Shown here piece by piece: positions 43,991 to 54,029 of a DNA stretch of 64,000 nt. The stretch's first letter is position 1. Each line of letters opens with the position of its first letter. Location: the NCBI RefSeq assembly GCF_002893095.1, contig NZ_KZ622864.1:186001-250000 (forward strand), in the 5' to 3' direction. Both the position numbers and the translations under genes were made by a program. The notes beneath the pieces were generated by a model. It made no database searches, had not been told where the DNA came from, and saw only the letters and a program-made list of their open reading frames with translations. Source of the stretch: Stenotrophomonas sp. VV52. GTDB taxonomy: Bacteria; Pseudomonadota; Gammaproteobacteria; Xanthomonadales; Xanthomonadaceae.

Positions 43991-44773
43991 TCAGACAAAC
44001 AGCTGCAGGATGTCCAGGTCGCCGTCGCTGAAGAAGTCGAAACAGATCGCCACCAGCATCAGCATGCCCAGCGTGGTGGCGCCGTGCACGATCAGGATGG
44101 CGTGCGCCAATGCGCGCGCCGAACGGCCCATCTTCATGCTGTAGCGGGCCAGGCGCTGCAGGCGGCCGGACACCGCATGGGCATGGGCCAGCACCGGCGC
44201 CTGTTCCCCGTCCATGGCCGCTGCCATCAGCGCCTGGAGCTGCTGTGGGCGGTCTTCGTAATACTTGGCCACGCCATATCCGAACATCAGCCAGTCACGT
44301 GCCTGGGCCTGCGCCAGGTCCATCACTTCCAGCGGGTCCTCCTCGAAATCGATGAAGCCGATCTGCTGGCCGTCCCAGGTCAGGTTGCGCGGCAGCGGCT
44401 GGCCGAAATACGCGCCCTTGGCATGGGCGGCGGCGATGGCCTGCATTGCCGCCGAGACCAGGGCGTCGCGGCCGGCCGCATCGGCCTGGCGCAGGCAGGT
44501 ATTGAAGGAGCTGCCATTGTCGCCCAGCACCAGCGAGGCGCGGCCGGCACCCAGTACGGCAGGCACGTTCACACCCTGGGCCTGCAGTTCGGCCAGGCGA
44601 CGCGCTTCGGTTTCACGTGCGGCGTCCCCACCCCGGTGCGGCGGCGGGCGCAGGGCGTCGAGCTGGAAACGATGGGCAACGAAATTGAGCAGGGCCAGCG
44701 CGACCGCGCGGCTGCCCTGGCCGTATTGCTTGAGCCAGGCACGCTGGCCGTGGATGACGATCTGCTCGACCAT
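43991..44773 (-). CDS. Kinase-fold-like protein with C-terminal membrane helix
   Basis: Protein of 260 residues from ATG 44773 (GGAG 7 bases upstream). The middle resembles the catalytic part of BUD32/LPS-kinase-like folds: AAAHAKGAYFGQPLPRNLTWDGQQIGFIDFEEDPLEVM, where IDFEED aligns with the metal-binding DFG-type site. The catalytic Asp of the usual HGD motif seems replaced (YFGQPLPRN). A hydrophobic helix near the C-terminus (VHGATTLGMLMLVAICFDFF) suggests membrane attachment. It is placed between fabH and fabD in a fatty-acid operon; the role is unknown. Confidence 0.72.
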   Translation of the reverse strand: MVEQIVIHGQRAWLKQYGQGSRAVALALLNFVAHRFQLDALRPPPHRGGDAARETEARRLAELQAQGVNVPAVLGAGRASLVLGDNGSSFNTCLRQADAAGRDALVSAAMQAIAAAHAKGAYFGQPLPRNLTWDGQQIGFIDFEEDPLEVMDLAQAQARDWLMFGYGVAKYYEDRPQQLQALMAAAMDGEQAPVLAHAHAVSGRLQRLARYSMKMGRSARALAHAILIVHGATTLGMLMLVAICFDFFSDGDLDILQLFV

Positions 44774-44786
44774 GATGCAACTCCGC

Positions 44787-44817
44787 AAAATGCAGAACGG
44801 CCCCATCGGGGCCGTTC
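44787..44817 (-). terminator. Terminator-like hairpin between fabH and the kinase-like gene
   Basis: Minus strand GAACGGCCCC pairs with GGGGCCGTTC around a 3-base loop (44795-44817), followed by TGCATTTTG. The T-run is short, so partial termination is more likely than complete. Confidence 0.55.
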
Positions 44818-44841
44818 GGAGAAGGACAACCGCTTAACGCA

Positions 44842-45819
44842 TTAATAACGCAGCAGGGCGGAACCCCAGGTGAAGCCGCCACCGAAGGCTTCCAGCAGCA
44901 GCAGCTGGCCGCGCTGCACGCGCCCGGAGCGGACCGCCACGTCCAGCGCCATCGGCACCGAGGCCGAGGAGGTGTTGCCATGCTTGTCGACGGTGACCAC
45001 CACCTGCTCCATCGACATGTCCAGCCGCTTGGCGGTGGCTTCGATGATGCGCAGGTTGGCCTGGTGCGGGATCAGCCAGTCCAGGTCGGCCTTGCTCAGG
45101 CCGTTGGCGTCGAGGGTTTCGTCGACGACCGAGTCCAGCGCCTTGACGGCATACTTGAACACGTCGTTGCCCTTCATCAGGATCGCGCCGCGGGCTTCTT
45201 CGCCCTCGCCGAAGCCGGCCGAGACGCCGACCGGGTTCCACAGCAGTTCCTTCTTGCTGCCGTCCGAATGCAGGTGGGTGCTCAGGATGCCGGTGTCTTC
45301 GTCGGCCTTGAGCACCACCGCGCCCGCGCCATCGCCGAACAGCACGCAGGTGGTGCGGTCGTTCCAGTCGACGATACGGGTCAGGGTTTCCGCACCGATG
45401 ACCAGCACATGACGTGCATCACCGGAACGAATGAATTTGTCGGCCACGCCCAGCGCGAACACGAAGCCCGAACAGGCGGCGTTGACGTCGAAGGCAGGGC
45501 AGCCACTCGCACCGAGCTTGGCCTGGATCAGGCACGCGGTGGAGGGGAAGATCAGATCGGGCGTGGTCGTACCCACCACGATCATGTCGAGCTGGGACGC
45601 GTCGATGCCGGCCGCTTCCAACGCACGCAGCGCGGCGTGGTAGCCGAGGTCGCTGGTGGTTTCCGTATCGGCGGCGATGTGCCGCTCACGGATACCGGTT
45701 CGCGTCTGGATCCACTCATCGCTGGTGTCGACCATTTTCTCCAGATCCTGGTTGGTCAACACTTTTTCGGGCAAATAACTACCGGTGCCCGCGATCCTCG
45801 AGTAGATCCGCTTGCTCAT
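44842..45819 (-). CDS. fabH: 3-oxoacyl-[acyl-carrier-protein] synthase III
   Basis: Initiating condensing enzyme of fatty acid synthesis, 325 residues. The active Cys is in [18 protein letters not shown], the His in [13 protein letters not shown], and the Asn pair partner in the later [11 protein letters not shown] segment; the C-terminus is [17 protein letters not shown]. It follows rpmF with a hairpin in between; plsX, which stands between these two genes in E. coli, is absent. Confidence 0.97.
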   Translation of the reverse strand: MSKRIYSRIAGTGSYLPEKVLTNQDLEKMVDTSDEWIQTRTGIRERHIAADTETTSDLGYHAALRALEAAGIDASQLDMIVVGTTTPDLIFPSTACLIQAKLGASGCPAFDVNAACSGFVFALGVADKFIRSGDARHVLVIGAETLTRIVDWNDRTTCVLFGDGAGAVVLKADEDTGILSTHLHSDGSKKELLWNPVGVSAGFGEGEEARGAILMKGNDVFKYAVKALDSVVDETLDANGLSKADLDWLIPHQANLRIIEATAKRLDMSMEQVVVTVDKHGNTSSASVPMALDVAVRSGRVQRGQLLLLEAFGGGFTWGSALLRY

Positions 45820-45831
45820 TGCAATTCCTGT

Positions 45832-45866
45832 AAAAGGTAAAGGCCGCTGCCCGACGGACAGCGGCC
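45832..45866 (-). terminator. Terminator-like hairpin between rpmF and fabH
   Basis: Minus strand GGCCGCTG pairs with CAGCGGCC (45842-45866) around a 9-base loop, followed by TTTACCTTTTA. It lies directly after rpmF and could reduce read-through into fabH. Confidence 0.6.
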
Positions 45867-45874
45867 CTCACGAA

Positions 45875-46072
45875 TCAATCTTCTTCGACGGCCGAGTTCG
45901 ACTTGGTCGCGATCACCTTCTTGCCACGGTAGAAACCGTCGGCGGTGATGTGGTGACGCAGATGCACTTCGCCGGTGGTCGGGTCGGTGGACAGCTGCTT
46001 GGCGCTCAGGGCGTCATGCGAACGGCGCTGGCCGCGGCGGGACGGGGTAACACGGGATTTCTGCACAGCCAT
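45875..46072 (-). CDS. rpmF: 50S ribosomal protein L32
   Basis: Small basic ribosomal protein of 65 residues. The sequence [21 protein letters not shown], followed by the middle segment and [15 protein letters not shown], is typical. The usual four-Cys zinc pattern is absent, as in gammaproteobacterial L32. It follows yceD as in most proteobacteria. Confidence 0.97.
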   Translation of the reverse strand: MAVQKSRVTPSRRGQRRSHDALSAKQLSTDPTTGEVHLRHHITADGFYRGKKVIATKSNSAVEED

Positions 46073-46187
46073 GGGATTGCTCCAAACTCGGTTCGATTTG
46101 CTTCGTCGTATCGTCGCGCAGGACGCCAGCGCCCAGCACACTTCGCTTTCGCCGCAGCCGCCGACGACACTCCGGCTGCAATTGTTT

Positions 46188-46697
46188 CTAGGGTTTCTTC
46201 AGCGCCGCCAACGCCGCGAACGGATTGGCCTTGCTCTGTTCTTCTTCGGTCGGTGCCCAGTCCCGGTTGACTGCCTCGCCCTCGGGCGACAGCGGTACCA
46301 CGGGGACGGCCAGGACCAACTCGTCCTCGACCAGGTCCAGCGGACGCAGCTGGCCATCCTCCGGCACCAGCAGCGCTTCGTACTCTTCCGGCAGCGCCGA
46401 CTCTTCGTCTTCGTTGCGGATCAAGCCAAGCCGCTGTTTGATCGACACCGGCAGCAGGAAGCGCTGCAGGCTGCGCTGACAGGTCAGCGGCAACGCGGTA
46501 TCAATCGACAGGTCCACATAGGATACCTTGAGGATCTCGTCGTGGCCGAATTCCAGCGCATAACTGCACGTTCCTTCGGAATCGGCGACAAGGCCTTCCA
46601 GGCGGGGCAAGTTTGCCAGTTCTACCTGACCGTCAAAGCACCTTCGTGCTGCGACCATCCGCCAGGCATCCAGCGTTTCGGGCACGTTCGCGGACAT
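46188..46697 (-). CDS. yceD: YceD family (DUF177) protein
   Basis: Acidic cytoplasmic protein of 169 residues. It has the conserved Cys pair context [14 protein letters not shown] ... [16 protein letters not shown] and ends with [11 protein letters not shown], the family hallmark. Its plant homologue helps 23S rRNA processing, and the bacterial gene is always next to rpmF. Here it starts the rpmF-fab cluster and is divergent from maf with 82 bp between. Confidence 0.93.
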   Translation of the reverse strand: MSANVPETLDAWRMVAARRCFDGQVELANLPRLEGLVADSEGTCSYALEFGHDEILKVSYVDLSIDTALPLTCQRSLQRFLLPVSIKQRLGLIRNEDEESALPEEYEALLVPEDGQLRPLDLVEDELVLAVPVVPLSPEGEAVNRDWAPTEEEQSKANPFAALAALKKP

Positions 46698-46779
46698 AAG
46701 CCGCTGAATGTTAAGGACGCCATCGGCCGTTGTCAAATGCCGTAGAGTTCGCCCACCCCTGCTGCCCCGGTATTGTCGC

Positions 46780-47352
46780 ATGCTTCCCCTGCTGCTGGCC
46801 TCCACCTCCCGCTACCGCCGCGAACTGCTGGAACGGCTGGGCCTGCCGCTGGACACTGCCCGCCCGGAGGTGGACGAATCCCCGGCCCCCGGCGAAGCGC
46901 CGCGCGCCCTGGCGGTGCGGCTGGCACGGGCCAAGGCCGAGGCGGTGGCGGCCCGCCACCCGGGGCGCTGGGTAGTCGGCTCGGACCAGGTCGCCGACCT
47001 GAATGGGAGCCCGCTGGGCAAGCCGGGCGACGTAGCCGGTGCCCATGCACAGCTGGCGGCCATGTCCGGGCAGACCGTGGCCTTCCACACCGCGATCTGC
47101 CTGGTCCGCGACCGGCAGGTGCTGGAGGCCTGCGACCTGACCGAGGTGCGGTTCCGGCCCCTGGCAACGGACGAGATCGCCCGCTACGTGGCTGCGGAAC
47201 AACCACTGGACTGCGCCGGCAGCTTCAAGTGCGAAGGCCTGGGCATCACCCTGTTCGAGGCGATCGACAATCGCGATCCCACCGCGCTGGTCGGCCTCCC
47301 GCTGATCGCGCTGTCCGGGCTGCTGCGGCAGGCCGGATACACCCTGCCCTGA
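46780..47352 (+). CDS. Maf-like nucleoside triphosphate pyrophosphatase (YceF type)
   Basis: House-cleaning pyrophosphatase of 190 residues that hydrolyses non-canonical nucleotides such as m7GTP. It starts LPLLLASTSRYRRELLERLGLP (SxSxxR motif), with the catalytic Asp context VVGSDQVADLNG and later GSFKCEGLGITLFEAIDNRDPTALVGLPL, as in the YceF subfamily. It is divergent from yceD-rpmF, as in E. coli. Confidence 0.94.
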   Translation: MLPLLLASTSRYRRELLERLGLPLDTARPEVDESPAPGEAPRALAVRLARAKAEAVAARHPGRWVVGSDQVADLNGSPLGKPGDVAGAHAQLAAMSGQTVAFHTAICLVRDRQVLEACDLTEVRFRPLATDEIARYVAAEQPLDCAGSFKCEGLGITLFEAIDNRDPTALVGLPLIALSGLLRQAGYTLP

Positions 47353-47358
47353 CCCGGC

Positions 47359-49200
47359 TCAGCGCGCGGGCACGGTGAACGACTGTTCCTGCCACTGCTC
47401 CACGCTGCCGTCCCGGCCATACAGCGTCATGCCCAGCCAATGGCGGCCGGGCGCCAGCTGGCGCGTGTCCAGGGTCGCGTCGAATGCCACGTTGGGATGC
47501 TGCGGGTCGGTGGATATCTTCCAGGCCGCCCGGATGTCGAAGGCCCGCCCGTACACCGCATCGCCGACCGGCTTGCCGTCGATCAGCAGTTCCACGCGCG
47601 AGAGCCCCACCCCATCCTTGAAGGCCCAGCCACGCACCTGCAGGCTGTCGCCCACCACTTCGTCCTGCACGGGCGCATCCACCCAGGCCATCGCCGGGGT
47701 AACGCAGGGGCCTTCGACCCGCTTGGCCGGCAACTGGAACAGCAGGAAGCGCTGGTAGCCGTGATCCTGGCTGACCACGCGCGGCGGCGGCAGCGGACCG
47801 ACCTGCCGGCAGATGTGGTGGTAGCGCTCCAGCAGGTCGCGGTAACGCTGGTCGCTGGGCGAGAGCACCAGCAGCATCGGCGCGTCGCGCTGGCCATCGT
47901 GCAGCAGGCCCCATAAGCCCAGCTGCGCAGTGCGCCCGTGCTTGTCGTTGAGCGGATGGTGCAGCACTTCGATGCGCGGGTCGCGCAACTGGAAGCCCAG
48001 TTCCGCGCCGACCTTGAAATTGCCGGCCAGCACGCGGGTACCAGCGGGCATGCCGGCCAGCTCGGCGCGTACTTCGTCCGCCAGCGGTGCCCAGCCGGCG
48101 AAATTGCGCGGGTAGAACTTGTTGCCGGCCAGCGTAGCGCGCAGGTCAGGACTGGAGGCCACCAGGTAGGAACCGAAGGCCAGCGCCAGCCCGGCACCGG
48201 CCAGCCACCAGCCGGTGCGGCGCAGCCAGCGCGGCCAGCCATTGAGTACGACCGGCACCGCCACCAGCAGGGCCAGGTAACCCGGCAGCGGCCAGTGGAA
48301 GCTGATCCGTTCGACGTCGGTGAAGAACCCCAGCATGAAGATTGCCAGCGTCGATACCGCCCCGACCAGGCCGAAGTACCGCCACTGGTCACGCGCGCCG
48401 CCGCCTGGACGCGTGCCGGCAAGCGCCACTTTCCACATCGCGATGCACAGGATCGGGGTGACCAGCATCGGCTGGATCACCAGGAACCACAGGCCACTCC
48501 ACTGGAAGGCCCAGGGATGGCGGTCCACGACCTGGAATTTGAGCCCTGCATCCTGGTTGTCCGCGTTCCACGCCACCAGCGGCAGCCACGCCATCACGCC
48601 CACCGCCAGCGCCACCCACACGCGCGGATCACGCAGCGTGCGCCGCCCTTGCGGAAGCAGCATCAGGGCAATGAAGCCGACCACGATCACGCCGATGAAG
48701 CGGTAGTGGCTGAGCGCACCGATCACCAGCCCCAGCGACAACTTCACCGCAGCGGCGGCGTCCACGTTGCGCAACAACCGCGCGCCGGCGTCCAGGCACA
48801 ACACCGCCGCCAGTGCCATCGGCACATCCGGTACCGCCAGCATGCCCAGCGTCGCCGACAGTGGCATCAGCACGGTCAGGCTGCCGGCCTGCCAGCCGGC
48901 GACCGCACCGAACCAGCGCGTGGCGATGCGCGATACCAGCCACGGCAGCATCGCCCCGATCGCCAGGAACGGCAGGCGCAATGCCAGCACGTGATTGCCA
49001 CCGAGCTCCACGCCCAGGCGCGCCAGCCACGCGGTCAGCCCGGGCAGGTCCGAGTAGGCCATCGCAAGGTGCTGACCTTCCTGCCAATAGAATGCTTCGT
49101 CCACGAACAAGGGCAGACGCGCAGCCACCACCAGCTTCACAGCCGTGATGAGCGTCCACAACACCAGAAAAATTGTGCGTGCGCGTTGTTCGCCCTGCAT
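47359..49200 (-). CDS. ArnT-like glycosyltransferase family 39 protein
   Basis: Inner-membrane lipid-linked sugar transferase of 613 residues. The N-terminal membrane core starts IFLVLWTLITAVKLVVAARLPLFVDEAFYWQEGQ with the acidic DE motif of GT-C enzymes, then AYSDLPGLTAWLARLGVE; about ten hydrophobic helices follow up to residue 360. The last 230 residues form a soluble periplasmic domain, with a beta-rich C-terminus. The donor and acceptor are unknown; ArnT relatives modify lipid A or other envelope lipids. Confidence 0.87.
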   Translation of the reverse strand: MQGEQRARTIFLVLWTLITAVKLVVAARLPLFVDEAFYWQEGQHLAMAYSDLPGLTAWLARLGVELGGNHVLALRLPFLAIGAMLPWLVSRIATRWFGAVAGWQAGSLTVLMPLSATLGMLAVPDVPMALAAVLCLDAGARLLRNVDAAAAVKLSLGLVIGALSHYRFIGVIVVGFIALMLLPQGRRTLRDPRVWVALAVGVMAWLPLVAWNADNQDAGLKFQVVDRHPWAFQWSGLWFLVIQPMLVTPILCIAMWKVALAGTRPGGGARDQWRYFGLVGAVSTLAIFMLGFFTDVERISFHWPLPGYLALLVAVPVVLNGWPRWLRRTGWWLAGAGLALAFGSYLVASSPDLRATLAGNKFYPRNFAGWAPLADEVRAELAGMPAGTRVLAGNFKVGAELGFQLRDPRIEVLHHPLNDKHGRTAQLGLWGLLHDGQRDAPMLLVLSPSDQRYRDLLERYHHICRQVGPLPPPRVVSQDHGYQRFLLFQLPAKRVEGPCVTPAMAWVDAPVQDEVVGDSLQVRGWAFKDGVGLSRVELLIDGKPVGDAVYGRAFDIRAAWKISTDPQHPNVAFDATLDTRQLAPGRHWLGMTLYGRDGSVEQWQEQSFTVPAR

Positions 49201-49240
49201 TGCTCTATAGAATCGAAAGAATCATCGACACGAGACGGAC

Positions 49241-50194
<954 letters not shown>

Positions 50195-51166
50195 GTGCGC
50201 AGCGGCTGGGGAGACCGCCTGAAACATGTACTGTCGGACAGCGCGCGCGCGTTCACGCGGCCGCGCCTGCCCGAAAGCCTGCCGCAGCGGCTGGGACGGC
50301 GGCGCATCTACGTGCTGCCGACCCGCTTCGGCCTGTTCGTCACCGTGCTGCTCGGCGCGATGCTGCTCGGTGCGTTGAACTACAACAACAATCCCGCCCT
50401 GCTGCTGGCCCTGCTGCTGGCGGCGGTGGCCATCGCCAGTACTTTCAGTGCGCACCTGCAGTTGTCCGGCCTGCAGATCGACGCGGTGTCGGCCGAGCCG
50501 GTGGTAGCCGGCGCCACGATGCGACTGCGCATCAACCTGTCGCGGGCCGACACCCGTGCACGCCGTGGCCTGGTGGTCTCGCTGGGTAATGCGGACGCTT
50601 ACGGACACCTGGTGGACACCGACCAGATCGAAGTCGACCTGCCGCTTCCCACCGAACGACGGGGCTGGCTCGACCTGGAGCGCATCCGTCTGTCGACCAC
50701 GCAGCCGCTGGGCCTGGTGCGCGCGTGGTCGTGGGTGTGGCCGGACGCGCCGCTGCTGGTCTATGCCGCGCCCGAAACGCAGGCACCGCCACTTCCCCAA
50801 GGCGATGGCGATCCCCTGCACACGCGCGTGCATGCAAGCGGCGATGAGCTGCACCAGCTGCGCCCGTACCGCGCCGGCGATGCGCCGCGCAGCATCGCCT
50901 GGAAACATTCGGCACGCCGCGACACCCTGCTGGTACGCGAGTATGAAAAGCCGGTCGGCGTGGACATCCTGCTCGACTGGCGACAGCTCGCGCCGCTGCC
51001 CGGCGAAGCGCGCATCGCGCGGCTGGCGCGCTGGGTCGACCTGGCCGAACGCGAAGGCCGCCGCTACACCCTGAAGCTGCCCGGCCAGCCCGAACTGGGC
51101 CCCGGCCAGGGCAGCAGCCACCACCACCTCTGCCAACGCGCCCTCGCGCTGATGCCCCATGGCTGA
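50195..51166 (+). CDS. DUF58 domain protein
   Basis: Membrane-anchored protein of 323 residues starting at GTG 50195, the base after the moxR stop. Two hydrophobic helices (about 49-85) precede the DUF58 signature, HQLRPYRAGDAPRSIAWKHSARRDTLLVREYE, which forms a vWA-like fold. It overlaps the transglutaminase gene by 8 bases. In MoxR operons this protein is the probable partner contacted by the ATPase; the process is unproven. Confidence 0.9.
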   Translation: MRSGWGDRLKHVLSDSARAFTRPRLPESLPQRLGRRRIYVLPTRFGLFVTVLLGAMLLGALNYNNNPALLLALLLAAVAIASTFSAHLQLSGLQIDAVSAEPVVAGATMRLRINLSRADTRARRGLVVSLGNADAYGHLVDTDQIEVDLPLPTERRGWLDLERIRLSTTQPLGLVRAWSWVWPDAPLLVYAAPETQAPPLPQGDGDPLHTRVHASGDELHQLRPYRAGDAPRSIAWKHSARRDTLLVREYEKPVGVDILLDWRQLAPLPGEARIARLARWVDLAEREGRRYTLKLPGQPELGPGQGSSHHHLCQRALALMPHG

Positions 51167-53105
51167 CCTTCCTGCGTCCCTGCTCGCGCCTGCCGCCCGG
51201 CGCTGGACCCTGGCCAGCGGGGCATTGGCCCTGCTCCCGCTGCTGCTGCAGTTGCCGCCGCTGCTGGCCGGCGTGTTCGCCGTGGTTGCGGTGATCACTG
51301 CATTGGCCTCGGGCCCGCGCGTGCTGCCGGTACCGGTGCGGGTGCTGCTGGTCCTGGGCATGTTGGCGGCGGTGTACTGGCAGCTGGGCGCCCGCCCCGG
51401 TCGCGACACCGGCTGCGCGTTGCTGGCGGCGATGCTGGCGCTCAAGTCCAGCGAACTGCGCAGCCTTCGCGACGCGCGCAGCCTGCTCGGCTTTGCCCTG
51501 TTCGCGCCGTTCGCAGCGTTCCTGCTCGACCAGGGCCCGTTGACCATGGGCCTGGCCGTGCTGGCCGCGCTGGCCACCCTGCTGACCCTGCAGCGACTGG
51601 CGCGCGCCGAAGGCGGGGCACCGAACGCACCGTTGCGCGGCCAGCTGCGCGGCGTCGGTCGGCTGCTCGCGCTGGGCCTGCCGCTGGCGCTCGCCGCGTT
51701 CTGGTTGTTCCCGCGCCTCAGCGAGCCGCTGTGGGGCCTGCCCGAGCGCGCAGTGGGCAAGCCCGGCCTGTCCGACCGCATGGACCCGTCGGAGTGGCTG
51801 GACCTGATGGCCGACGATGCACCGGCCTTGCGGGTGACCTTCTTCGGCGCCGTGCCGGCCCCGGAACAGCGCTACTGGCGCGGCCCGGTAATGACCCACT
51901 TCGACGGCCGCCGCTGGGAGCGCGATCCCTACAGCGACCGCCGCCCGCCCGCGCCGGTGACCCGCGCGGCGCCGCAGTGGGAATACCAGATCGACTACGA
52001 ACCCACCGATCGTCGGCAACTGGTGGCACTGGACCTGCCGCTGCACGCGCCGGCCGGCGCCATGCTCGGCGCCGACTACAGCCTGCGCAGCACCCAGAGC
52101 CTTTCATCGCTGACCCGCTGGCGCCTGCAGTCGGCGCCGGCGGCCCGCTACATCGAACCGCTTACCACCTTCCAGCGACAGGTCGCGTTGCAGCTGCCGC
52201 CCGGCTTCAATCCGCGCACGGCGGCGCTGGCCCGGCAGTGGCGCCAGGATGCGGGCGACAACGATGCCGCCATCGTGTCGCGCGCATTGGAGTGGGTGCG
52301 CTCAACGTTCGCCTACACCCTCTCCACCGAGGCGCCGGGACGGGACAGCGTGGATGAGTTCCTGTTCGACCAGCAGGCCGGCTACTGCCAGCACTTCAGT
52401 TCGTCGTTCGTGGTGCTGATGCGCAATGCCGGCATTCCGGCGCGGGTGGTGACCGGCTTCGCCGGCGGCCAGCGCAACCCGTACGGCGGGTACTTCGTGG
52501 TACGCCGGATGGACGCGCACGCCTGGGCCGAAGTGTGGCTGCCGCAACGCGGCTGGGTGCGGGTGGACCCCACCGCCGCGGTGGCGCCGGAACGCATCTA
52601 CGACACCCTGGAAGACCGCCTGGGCAGCGGCGCCGGCACGACCCTCGAAGGCCGCTGGCTGCAACTGGGACAGGTCGGGGACTTCCTCCGCCGCGGCTGG
52701 AACGACCTGGTGCTGTCGTTCGACGCCAACCGCCAGCAGCAGCTGCTTCGCCCGCTGGGCGTCGACAAACTTGAGCCCGCGCAACTGATCGGCATTTTCA
52801 TTGCCTTCGCAGGCGCTGCGCTAGGCTGGATGGCATGGCTGCTGGCCCGCGGGGAGCGCGAGCGCGATCCGCTGTTGCGGGCCTGGCACCGGCTGGGGCG
52901 GCGTTACGCGCGGCATGACCTGGCCAGGGAACCTGCAGAAACCGCCACGGACTGGGCGCAGCGCGTCCACCGGCAGCGCCCCGACCCGGCGCTGATTTCG
53001 CTCAGCCAGCGTTTCGTTCAGGCGCGCTACGCTGGCGCAAAGCTCGACCCTTCTCTCGTGCGTGACCTGCACAGGCATCGCCCGTCCACTGGAGCAACAT
53101 CATGA
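51159..53105 (+). CDS. TgpA-type transglutaminase-like membrane protein
   Basis: Protein of 648 residues with five to six N-terminal membrane helices, a periplasmic transglutaminase domain and one membrane helix near residue 550 (LIGIFIAFAGAALGWMAWLLARG) before a cytoplasmic tail. The triad is recognisable: Cys in QQAGYCQHFSSSFVVLMRNAGIPARVVTGF, His in RRMDAHAWAEVWLP and Asp in WVRVDPTAAV. Pseudomonas TgpA is essential; the role is probably in envelope maintenance. It overlaps its neighbours by 8 and 4 bases. Confidence 0.92.
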   Translation: MADLPASLLAPAARRWTLASGALALLPLLLQLPPLLAGVFAVVAVITALASGPRVLPVPVRVLLVLGMLAAVYWQLGARPGRDTGCALLAAMLALKSSELRSLRDARSLLGFALFAPFAAFLLDQGPLTMGLAVLAALATLLTLQRLARAEGGAPNAPLRGQLRGVGRLLALGLPLALAAFWLFPRLSEPLWGLPERAVGKPGLSDRMDPSEWLDLMADDAPALRVTFFGAVPAPEQRYWRGPVMTHFDGRRWERDPYSDRRPPAPVTRAAPQWEYQIDYEPTDRRQLVALDLPLHAPAGAMLGADYSLRSTQSLSSLTRWRLQSAPAARYIEPLTTFQRQVALQLPPGFNPRTAALARQWRQDAGDNDAAIVSRALEWVRSTFAYTLSTEAPGRDSVDEFLFDQQAGYCQHFSSSFVVLMRNAGIPARVVTGFAGGQRNPYGGYFVVRRMDAHAWAEVWLPQRGWVRVDPTAAVAPERIYDTLEDRLGSGAGTTLEGRWLQLGQVGDFLRRGWNDLVLSFDANRQQQLLRPLGVDKLEPAQLIGIFIAFAGAALGWMAWLLARGERERDPLLRAWHRLGRRYARHDLAREPAETATDWAQRVHRQRPDPALISLSQRFVQARYAGAKLDPSLVRDLHRHRPSTGATS

Positions 53106-53626
53106 ACGCCAAGATCCTGCTTCCCCTTGCCGCGTCGCTGGCGCTGGCCGCCTGTGCCACGGCCCCCAAACCGCTGCAGGGACAGTTCAGCGTGGTCAGC
53201 CCGCGCGATTCGGTCGCCACCCAGCAGGTCGGTACGCCGGTGCGCTGGGGCGGCCGCATCATCGAAACCACGCCGGGCCAGGGCCAGACCTGCTTCCAGC
53301 TGCTGTCGCGCCCGCTCAACGGCAGCGGCCGCCCGAACACCTCGTCCAACGACGCCAGCGACGGCCGCTTCGTGGCCTGCCGCGCCGGCTTCTACGACCC
53401 GGCCGTGTTCGAGGAAGGCCGTGACGTGACCTTCATCGGCAAGATCGCCGGCTACGAAAACACCCGCATCGGCGATTACGACTACCGCCTGCCGAAGCTG
53501 GAAGCCGACGTGATCTACCTGTGGCCGGAACAGCGCCAGGTCGATGTGGTGCCGGTCTACCCGTACGGCCCGTGGGGCCCGGGTTGGGGTCCGGGCTGGG
53601 GCTACCGCGGCTGGGGCTGGTGGTAA
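53102..53626 (+). CDS. Slp family outer-membrane lipoprotein
   Basis: Lipoprotein of 174 residues with lipobox LALAACAT (Cys18). The Slp/YeaY core shows QFSVVSPRDSVATQQVGTPVRWGGRII, then QLLSRPLNGSGRP, SDGRFVACRAGFYDP and GKIAGYENTRIGDYDYRLPKL. The C-terminus is an odd tail rich in Gly, Trp and Pro (YGPWGPGWGPGWGYRGWG). It overlaps the transglutaminase stop by 4 bases, so the lipoprotein belongs to the MoxR operon here. A bidirectional terminator follows. Confidence 0.9.
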   Translation: MNAKILLPLAASLALAACATAPKPLQGQFSVVSPRDSVATQQVGTPVRWGGRIIETTPGQGQTCFQLLSRPLNGSGRPNTSSNDASDGRFVACRAGFYDPAVFEEGRDVTFIGKIAGYENTRIGDYDYRLPKLEADVIYLWPEQRQVDVVPVYPYGPWGPGWGPGWGYRGWGWW

Positions 53627-53635
53627 ACGATTCAG

Positions 53636-53668
53636 AAAAAAACGCCGCTTTCCAGCGGCGTTTTTTTT
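53636..53668. terminator. Bidirectional terminator between slp-like and hint genes
   Basis: ACGCCGCT pairs with AGCGGCGT (53642-53661) around TTCC, flanked by six A on the left and eight T on the right. It can stop transcription from both convergent genes. Confidence 0.92.
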
Positions 53669-54018
53669 CAGGTGCCGAAGTGGCCCAGCTGCGCCCCTGC
53701 CAACAGATGCAGGTGGATATGGAACACCGTCTGCCCGGCATGCTCGCGGCAGTTCATCACGATGCGGTAGCCGTCCTGCGCGAAACCTTCGCGGCGGGCG
53801 TATTCGGCCGCCGCCATCGCCAGCTTGCCGATCAGGTGCGCCTGCGAGGGCTGCACGTCATCGAGGGTGGGAATGGCGTCGTTCTTCGGAATGAACAGCA
53901 CGTGCACCGGCGCCTGCGGCGCGATGTCCTTGAAGCCCAGCACCTCATCGTCCTCATAGACGATGGTGGCCGGAATCTCGCGGCGGATGATCTTTCCGAA
54001 CAGGGTGTCCTGGCTCAT
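53668..54018 (-). CDS. HIT family protein (HinT-like nucleotide hydrolase)
   Basis: Purine nucleoside phosphoramidase-like protein of 116 residues. ATG 54018 has GAGGG 5 bases upstream. The sequence DTLFGKIIRREIPATIVYEDDEVLGFKDIAPQAPVHVLFIPK is followed by the histidine triad in GQTVFHIHLHLLAG. It follows recR on the same strand by 11 bp and may belong to the dnaX-ybaB-recR transcript. Confidence 0.95.
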   Translation of the reverse strand: MSQDTLFGKIIRREIPATIVYEDDEVLGFKDIAPQAPVHVLFIPKNDAIPTLDDVQPSQAHLIGKLAMAAAEYARREGFAQDGYRIVMNCREHAGQTVFHIHLHLLAGAQLGHFGT

Positions 54019-54029
54019 GAGTTCCCTCG

